Part shown: piece by piece, positions 55,845-64,000 of the stretch
Layout: each line of letters opens with the position of its first letter
How positions within the stretch are numbered: position 1 is the first letter of the stretch
Assembly: GCA_033239125.1 (NCBI GenBank)
Contig: BSWB01000002.1
Location: 9,953,001 to 10,017,000 of the forward strand
Direction of reading: 5' to 3'
DNA length: 64,000 bases
Source of the DNA: Fagopyrum homotropicum
Lineage: Eukaryota; Streptophyta; Magnoliopsida; Caryophyllales; Polygonaceae
Position numbers and translations under genes: made by a program
The notes under the pieces: generated by a model
What the model was told of the DNA's origin: nothing
Database searches by the model: none
What the model saw: only the letters and a program-made list of their open reading frames with translations

Positions 55845-57360
55845 TAAAATAATTTTCAACGACATATACATTAGTCTAACTAGTCCGGGTAATGTAAAAT
55901 TTAAAAAAAAAACAAACAAACAAAATAGAGTCAATCTTATTATATTTGATTGGTAAATAAGTTTGACAATATTTATCTGTACCGTATTCCTTCCGTTTAA
56001 TTCACTTTACCCATTTTTTAAAATAAAAATGTTGATCACGTTAGAATGTTTTGTCTTGTTTTTTTCCCTTGTATTTTTTTGTCTTTATCTCGTACTCATT
56101 TTTCTTATTATTTTCAACACTCTATAGCATTGTTAATTTGTTAGTCTTCTTCGTCGACCCTGACTTTTTCATTGGCTCAATATGCCCCAAGTGTATCATT
56201 TGCTGGACAAGAATATTACATTTACTAAATTATTCTAAATTATCACTCCTTTTATAAGTTTTTCAAGCAAAAGGATTTATATACTAAATAAACTCAACTA
56301 AATATAAATAAAATACGATAATTGGTTATCAGACTTACTATTGGAGCGAACAAAACGTCTCATCAATGCGGAGTCCGCCTCAAACTCAAAGGTGGGGACT
56401 CATGCGCCCCAATTTATATAACAATAATTCGACAACATCTTATTGGAGATCTTATTCAATTCCTGCAAATGAAGATTTTCTCCTTATTTTTTTAACTTGC
56501 TATAATAAAAAATTGTCATTAACAAGAATCAAATCCGGATCTCCAAGGTGATATGCAGATTTCCTAGTCGTGGACTACGATGGATATGTTGATACCTTTA
56601 ACACCTTTAATCATAATAATACTAATAGCCTAGGGACGCATGCGCAATCCGCATCTGCCCCAAGTGCATGCGCCAAAGGCCTAAGCGCATACGGGCTGGC
56701 GCATGCGCTCCAATTCGAACGCATGCACAACCCGCATGCTTCACCTTCTTGCCGTTTTTTCGTCCGCTCAAATAAAATTACTTTTGGTTATTTAGTTTGT
56801 GATGAATATGTAACTACTTCTAGAGATACCGTCAAACCAACATTTATTTAGGATTATAGAGCAATGTGGTTCATCGTAAGAAAAAGTTGTACTTGCAGTT
56901 TTATCTTGATCTTTCGGAGATTAATGGACAGTTTAGGGGTATTTATAATAATCGAAATGAAAAGAAATTATTCTAGTTCATTTCACGTCATTGTTCATTT
57001 TTATTTAAATTTTTGGAGATTATTTTTTTCATTCTCACAATAAAATTTATTCCCTTCTCCAAATTTTATTTTTCTATAAACTTCAAAATTCATTAAATCA
57101 TACATCATTCCCTTGAAACCATATTAAATTTCAAGGCAATAATAAATAATTATACATATATAAACTAGATTTTTGTTTAGATTTTATTTTCCTTAATACA
57201 ACCAAATGGACTATATCGAGAGTTCTCTAAGTTTTGCGGGTTTAGTGATTAGTGAACATGTCTTTTGTAAGGATGTATGATAATGAGTTGGATGATTAAA
57301 GGTTGTATCACTTCCATCACCCTACCATTATGCATCTAAGTACCCTTTCTTAAATCATAA
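55845..57360. other. Intergenic; short GC-rich GCATGCGC cluster at 56630-56740
   Basis: GCATGCGC/GCGCATGC palindromes recur about five times in 110 bp (GACGCATGCGCAATCC, AGTGCATGCGCC, GGCGCATGCGC). The open frame across them (56570-56851, no ATG family match) is not recognised. Confidence 0.45.
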
Positions 57361-57361
57361 C

Positions 57362-57739
57362 TAAGGTTGAGCAAAATCGGATCGGACCGGACCGGAATTT
57401 ACGGTCCATGTTTTTTTGAAAATCCGGGTTACGGTCTAGTACGGTCCAAAACCGGACCCGGACCGTAACCCGGGTTGGACCGTAAATTGTAAATATCCGG
57501 TCCCGTCTGGTTACTCTGGTCCAGTCCGGTCCGGTTTCGGACCAGAAAACCTCACTAAATTGCGCAATTTAGGTACAAATCGGTCCGGTGGGTCCAAAAT
57601 ATTCAAATTTGCACAATTTAGATACAAACCGGTCCAACCCGAAACCGGACAAGTCTGGACCAGGCCGTTACTGAACCGGTCTACGGTCCAGGTATTATCA
57701 GTTTACGGTCCACCGGTTCGGATCATATGCACAACCCTA
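57362..57739. mobile_element. Small hAT-type MITE with GGTCCGG arrays
   Basis: The ends TAAGGTTGAGCA and, inverted, TAGGGTTGTGCA are flanked by near-identical 8-bp repeats ATCATAAC and ATCAAAAC (57354-57361 and 57740-57747). The interior is made of ACGGTCC/CCGGACC motifs. It is non-coding, and a different family from the 21.7-kb hAT. Confidence 0.8.
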
Positions 57740-57894
57740 ATCAAAACTGCGAATGACTGGGTTTATTTTAGGTTCACCCTAATAACTTAAGTAGGGTCAA
57801 AATAGGGGGAAATCGTCTTAATATAACATTAATTAATCCCAAATATAATATTGTATACGAACTCAACAATACAAGTAGACAAATAATAATGAGA

Positions 57895-59150
57895 AAATTT
57901 AACTAGTAAGACACTTTTTGTTTGTTGAATACTAGTTAAGCCTCCATCAAATTTTTAATTAAGAATAAAGATAAAATAATTAAAATAGACTAAAATTAAG
58001 GAAAGAAGTTAGAGTAGGTAGTTAATTATATTTATTAAAAACTGCCAAATATTTCAAAACCGTTTGGAAAAAAGGAAACTGTATAAGGAAGATTCTGCAA
58101 ACTTTTTACACTTTCTAAACGTGAATCCTCAAATCTCTTAAGTAGTTCTTTCTCTTCCTCTCATATACTCCATTCAAATTCGTCAAGCTATCTTCAACAT
58201 TCGCCGTCGTCATCTTCAATCGGTCTTCAGTAATCGCCGTCTTCGTCCTCTACATCTATATACAATACAGTATGTACATAAACGCTTACATATGTATTAA
58301 TAGTCAACAGGTAAAATGTACATAAATTACTAAATGGTAAATACATACATAACTACACACAACACAATTACTGTTTATTCGAGTCTTCAATTCAACGAGT
58401 AAAATGTACACAAACTACACAATCGTAGGTTCATCTGAATTACCCTGAGAAGATAATTTATATATATGTAGATACAATTGTATAATCGATTACATATGTA
58501 ACATACATAAGCAAACATGTACATAACTTTTAACAATCATCCATATATAATTACATAAACATAAACTGAAGTCAATAACACAATCAATGTGTGCATAAAA
58601 AAGAAATATTTTACGTACATATTCATATAAACGTGCATATACCCAACAATACATTTGAAATCTCATAAATAAGTTGAAAACAATATGTGTAGAGTTTTTG
58701 GCAAACGCTTACGAATATAATATGTACACAGGAACGCCGTTATGCATCGTTTCCAAATCATTTCTGTAAACCACATATTTGACAACCATACACCATTGAA
58801 GCAGTTAAAATCGAAGAAATATCAAATCTATCAAATTTTCTGACGGATATCGAGCTCAAGGTAACAAAAACAACCGTCTTCGGTTATCAATGGAAGAAGG
58901 TTTATTGTGTCGATAAGAGCTCCGAAAAAATGAGGAAGAAGGTTGACACATCCGAAAAAAATGAGAAAGAAGTTACCGTTACGTCATTTTAAACGGTTAA
59001 TAGGATCAATTAACATAATTAATAAAGAAAATAAATAATACTAATTAGGAGAGAGAAAGATCATGGAATCCTTTTTTTCCTCAATAAATATTTTCTTTTT
59101 TTTAATGGAGGCCTAGTTTGTCAACTAAAACACATAAGTGCCTAGTTTAT
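57895..59150. mobile_element. Candidate TIR element of about 1.25 kb, unclassified
   Basis: The left end (AACTAGTAAGACACTTTTTG ... ACTAGTTAAGCCTCCATC) and the inverted right end (AACTAGGCACTTATGTGTTT ... ACTAGGCCTCCATT) are related. The interior has a pyrimidine-rich segment (58140-58260) with the CGCCGTC.TCTTCAATCG motif repeated, and many ACATAAAC pieces. The target duplication was not resolved. Confidence 0.45.
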
Positions 59151-59159
59151 ACACACTAA

Positions 59160-62100
59160 TACAAAAACTAACTACTTAACCATTTTACCCAATTATAATT
59201 ACATGTCTTAATTTCCAAAATACCGAAAGTTGAAGCTAAAACAAATTAATTTATAAAACTTTCAAGTTGATCGGCTTTCATCAACTTCTCGGACTTAACG
59301 TAATGTTGATAACTGTGATCTTTCGAAAATCATAAAAACTACAAACAATGAAATCAATATATATAATGTACAAGTTATTTATTTAAGTTTAAGAGCTTGA
59401 AACTTATTTATACATATAAAAAATGATGATTACCCTCAAAGGTTCACTATTGAAAGGAACTTTATCCACCAAATATTCTTCATCCTTAGAAAGAAGTATC
59501 ACGTTTTATTTAAATCATCGATACATAATCTTAAAGGGCTTTGGATCGGTTGATACAATTGAAAAAAAACGTTGCTTACGCCAGTGGAGGGATTTGATTT
59601 AGGACCCTTTTGAAATCGCTAAGAATCACTTCCGTAAGCGGATTATTACCGAATCAATAAAAATCATGTTTGTTTAGCGACTAAATGGAATGTTACAAGT
59701 CTTTTAATTAATAAGGTTCCACCAAAACTCGGGTGATGGTTCCTACTGTTGTCACCCAAAACCGTAACCGAACCAATACCCGATCAATCGTCGCCCGTTT
59801 TTCAAGGTATTTTTTAGATTTTTGCCCTTTTATATTGATTCAGATGAATGAATTACCGTTAGATGGGATTAAGATTAACATCTGTGTATTAATTTGAATT
59901 TTAGATACTACTTTTTTTTAATAAAAGTATTTTCCGCCTAGATTTCCTTTGTCATTTAATTTTTTTTGTAGGAAGCAAAGTTAGTGGTATCCGCACATTT
60001 AGTCACGCTTATTATAAATAAAAGAGGTTATGTGATCAGCAAGTGAATGATAGTATGGCCCCTTACATCAGGACCGTCCGGATCCCACGAGTGAATCGAA
60101 AGTTGGATCTACATTGGATTTTACCTGAATCGCCCCATTGATCCTCCTGAGGGTTTCAACCCCGGTTCGAACAGGAGGAGTACTCCATGCTAATGTGCCT
60201 TGGTAACCTAAAAGATCAATTACACCCTGAGGAGGGTCAACCAAACCAATAAGAAGTTCAAAATAAAAACTAGCTAAAAAAATCCGCTACATTATTTGCC
60301 TCGCGATAGTCATGTCCAGTTGGGATAGTCCAATCTCTTTCTAAAAATTCTTGACACTATAGTACTAGACTAGCAAGTGGATGGTGTCGGGGGATTGATT
60401 TTTGTAATAGAGTGATTCCTAATTATGAATTTTTTTTCCAGAATCACATTTTGATAACCACTCTCCCAAGCCAACCTTAAACCATGTAACATTCCCATAA
60501 CTCATCCATGAGATCAAACATAATCCAATGTTAACTCCAAACCCCCTAATCACATACCATCATGATTCCGAATAAGACCCCTATATCCGCAAAACCATCT
60601 TCCTTTCGAGCTCTATCGTGATTGATTTTGACAAAGGGGGAAGGGGGTGGTTCCGAAGACACATATACTATTATACGTTGAGATCTTGATCCTGATGGGC
60701 CATGTTCAATTTAATACCTTATACAATTACGGTATTGTTCGCTCCAAAAGTGTGTGCGTCAAAGTCTTAAATTTATATCCAGAACTTAAGCAAAAGCGAA
60801 CCCGCAGTGTACGGATCAGTTATGGTAAAGCAAGAAATTTCAAAGTCCAACTCAGGGATTTGGTGAGAACAAAATCGATTTGAATACTGTTTGGCAAGAA
60901 GTAAAAGCTTTTGTAAAGATGTAAGAGACAAATGATTCCAAGGATTAAAGTATCCGACTTCGGCTTTCGATTCAAGACACTCTAAAGATCAAAGGATAGA
61001 GTTAGCGTTGCCAATGTTATGTGTTTCGAAGAAAGGAATAATGTACGGTGAAGTTCCACTACTCATTTATCCCAACCTAAAAGCTCTCAACCCGAAGGAT
61101 GTTGAGTCTCATCAAGAAGAGTACTCAAGGTAAGGATTAACACTCAAACCACTCACTAAAACCCAAGGATATGACTCTCAAAGGTAAAGATGAAAAGTAC
61201 ACTCAAACCTTAATAGAGGATGTTGAGTCCCTCTATTACCCGAATCTTGCAAACTTTGGTTACCAAGCGAAGAATCAATGATGAAATCTCTTCTTACGCT
61301 TGGATAAGGGTTAAAAAGGTTAGGCAAGGTTAGGATTTAGGTAAGGTTTAACTTTGGTTAAAGGATAAAACATTAAGGAACGATGCAATTTCGTATTCCA
61401 TTCCAACTCTCCTATTAACTATGTTGCTACATGGATGTTTGATTCAGGTTGCTTCAAAGTAAATTGTGGGAGGTTTTGACGTGACATCCACAAACAATTG
61501 GAAAATAAATCTTTTGTAGAATTTTGTTTTGGTAATTCTTCTAATTAATATATATAAATATATATATCATGTGGACCTAATAAAGTATGACGAAAATGAG
61601 CTTAGGTGGTTACTTGTTCACCGAATATAAAAAAAAGGTGGTTAAATGAAAATAAAAAAGAGGTGGTTAAGTGAAAAATCGAGTAAAAAGTAACATGTGA
61701 TTTGTATAATTTACTCTAAAATTTTACGACTCTTAGGATCCAAATGGTAAAGGTTAAATCTCAACTCTTAGGATCCAAATGGTTAAATGAGTTCAATCTA
61801 TCATCAGCTATGCCTCAATCATCAACTATTCTCCACAGAATCACAAGATTTTTAGCCAATCATTTTCATTTTCGAATCAAAATCAAGATTGTATAAAGAA
61901 AACCAAATAAAAAACAAACTTCGCATAAAACTTGACAAATCTTTAAAATCTGTAATCAATCCTTCAAAACTTCAATAAAATCTCTCAAAACACTCAATAG
62001 AATGTGTTCACACATCACAATAACGAACAATAATCAAAGATCTCACAGCTTTATTGAATCTTGAACTCTATCTTCCTTCCGCAAATTCTTTCTCTCCAAG

Positions 62101-62690
62101 AATCTCCAATCATGTATCGTCTCCGTCAATCTCCAATCTGTGTGTTCCCCGATTTGTCTCCTAGGGTTCCAACATAACCCAAAATCCTAATGGGCTGCAA
62201 GACATATCCCTCTTCTGGCCTAAATGCTTTGGGCTTTTGAACGTTTTATTTTTAGACGGTTACAAGTAAAAATCGGCCGATTACTACATAACTCGTCCGA
62301 TTTTTCTACAGGAAAATCGTTCGAGTTAAAAGATAAATCACCCGATTTTCTACAACAAAAAGTGCTCGTCTTTTGGCTTGTTTTCCACTTTCTTGTGTGA
62401 CTCTTCCTTTGCACTTTCCTTACTCCTCATGATTCCTCAAAGGTCTCTTATACTTCCTTAACGTCTCAAGCTATTCCTTGCTCCATTATTGCTTCCAAAT
62501 CCATCGTTTCAACCTACAATTCAATCAAAGCTCGTGTAGACCTCTATTTCCAAAATATATATGAAACAAAGCTTAAATGCACACAAATCTCTTTGAATGT
62601 ACGGGAAACTGAGGTAAAACATTCACAATATGCATGATGATAATGACATATAATTCATGTCATTAGGTATGTTCAATTAGCCTAGTTGAA
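59160..62690. other. Intergenic, no gene recognised
   Basis: Open frames here are short, lack family motifs and mostly lack ATG. At 61425-61450 ATWMFDSGCF recalls a copia protease motif but stands alone. ACTCTTAGGATCCAAATGGT occurs twice (about 61729 and 61765). Confidence 0.4.
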
Positions 62691-62699
62691 GATTAAAAT

Positions 62700-63720
62700 C
62701 CTCATTCATCCCTATATCTATAATGAATCCCCACTTTCGATTTCTACCCAATTTCATTCCCTTAATTATTGCTAGCGATAAGCTTATGGTAAAGTTAAAG
62801 TTATATGCACACGCTTTACCGTTTTATCTCTGTGTTTATATTACATGAGCGATATCAAGTCAATAAAGAAAACAAACTTTATGATTACTAAGTTCTACAT
62901 GGTATCAGAGGATGCGATCCCTAAACACGCTTCCGCCTAAACAACTTCTAAATCACAAACTCTAGTCACGCCGTCATCGCCTCCGTAGGTGATGGAAGCA
63001 ACTATCACGGAAACCTGCCGGCGCCCAAGAGTTGATTCTACCAGCGTGATATATGTTATCGTCGCCCTAAACGCATTAGCGCTCTAGGATGCCAACCTAC
63101 GGGCACTCTAGGGGCGACCAACGTGCAATTATTGTCAAACTACTTGCACCATTTTGACGCCAACAAAACAAAAATCAAAGAAAGGGAGGAAGGTCCATCA
63201 AGTGCTCATTGTATCCCTTCGAATCAACTCCCTAGTACGTGAAACTACTTTTGCCCTAGGGTTGAACCTACCAGCGTACTATTATCACCAACTTACCAAC
63301 ACCATATTAGAGCCAACAAAATAAAGGTCAAAGAAGGGAGAAAGGTCCATCAAGTCTTCATTTCATATCTTCGTATCAACTTCCTTGGACGCCAACCTAC
63401 ATGCACCCTAGGTCCGAACCTACCGACGTGTTTTCATCGTCAACAAAATAAAGAGCAAAGAAGGGAGGTCCGTCAAGTCCTCCTTGCATCTCTTGCTCCG
63501 ACAATAATTTTCGCTCAAAACTCACTACTTTCAAATGCAAGTAAAGGGAGCGTTAAAAACCAAAAACTACAAGTTTGTAGTACTATTTAAGGTTCAAATG
63601 GTTGAATCTCACTTTCGGCCGTTTGTACTATTTAGGATTAGGTTAAAGTTATATATACTTTACCGTTTTATTCTGAAATTTTCTTTATTAAAGCGTTTTG
63701 ATGTTCTCCACGCATCTAAT
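62700..63720 (+). mobile_element. Probable small LTR element (TRIM-like) with primer-binding site
   Basis: TTCTACA|TGGTATCAGAG at 62893-62910 is a primer-binding site for initiator-Met tRNA directly after an LTR-like end. About 850 bp downstream, GTTAAAGTTATAT..AC..TTTACCGTTTTAT recurs (62791-62828 and 63644-63674), suggesting the second LTR. The interior has no polyprotein; it contains about three imperfect repeats of GCCAACAAAA.AAA..TCAAAGAA.GG and GGTCC.TCAAGT (63160, 63315 and 63430). Outer borders are uncertain. Confidence 0.55.
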
Positions 63721-63724
63721 ATTA

Positions 63725-64000
63725 TTGTTTTTAATATAACAAAAGTTCCATCGTAATATAAAAAAGTCCCCGAGACAATAATAATCTTAATCAATATTAA
63801 GAAAGTATTCACGCATGCAAACTTATACGGAGTATATGGTAAGACGATTTTTCTAGTTTACTATTTATATTTATAATATTTCAGGAGGTGATAGATTGGA
63901 TAAGAGTCAGCTTCTGTGTGCCCATGGACATTAATTTTTACTACCCACATCATTTCTTATCAAATTTTGCAAATTGACACTAAATAGTTTTTTCCATTAA
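63725..64000. other. Intergenic end of window
   Basis: Nothing was recognised. Confidence 0.4.

Overview
The window is nuclear DNA of a flowering plant, most likely a eudicot. It is AT-rich, has genes split by GT-AG introns, and is dominated by typical plant transposable elements. Only two genes look intact and functional: a six-exon mitochondrial NAD-dependent formate dehydrogenase (FDH, 5006-8493, plus strand) and a single-exon membrane-anchored RING-H2 ubiquitin ligase (54231-54767, minus strand). An intact 148-residue FANTASTIC FOUR-like (FAF) ORF at 34215-34661 sits inside an amplified repeat array, so its status as a gene is doubtful.

Layout. 1-4.8 kb: decayed copia fragment, Helitron-like pieces and a 1-kb-spaced duplication. 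4.85-8.5 kb: FDH. 9.2-11.8 kb: MITEs, including one MULE-type MITE inserted inside another. 13.6-20.3 kb: a decayed Mutator-like element (MULE) with long terminal inverted repeats, a FAR1/MULE/OTU transposase pseudogene, higher-order tandem repeats in its putative first intron, and palindromic insertions separated by (TA)n. 20.6-26.6 kb: a 6-kb Pack-MULE with a 9-bp target duplication. It carries exon 1 of a protein-disulfide-isomerase-like gene and is interrupted by a 3.8-kb hAT-type element, which itself contains a 1.2-kb foldback. 28.1-29.9 kb: a Ty3/gypsy remnant and a 660-bp TRIM retrotransposon. 30.4-46.5 kb: about 3.5 tandem units of 2.87 kb, each with two FAF-like copies in opposite orientation, interrupted by a 5.26-kb CACTA element (with a captured casein kinase I exon) and a 373-bp Tourist-like MITE. 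46.6-53.4 kb: LINE RNase H remnant, then a rearranged copia element with a probable LTR-type insertion and an inverted reverse-transcriptase segment. 54.2-54.9 kb: RING-H2 gene. 55.5-64 kb: Helitron, small hAT, other TIR elements and a probable TRIM-like element.

The elements are unusually well resolved. Several insertions have exact target-site duplications, and three can be compared with an empty copy of the same site elsewhere in the window: the MULE-MITE in the MULE arm, and the CACTA and Tourist insertions in the FAF array. Relative insertion orders can therefore be read directly. The best candidates for something undescribed are the FAF palindromic array (a possible hairpin or small-RNA source) and the MULE whose first transposase exon lies in an inverted duplication around (TA)n-bounded palindromes.
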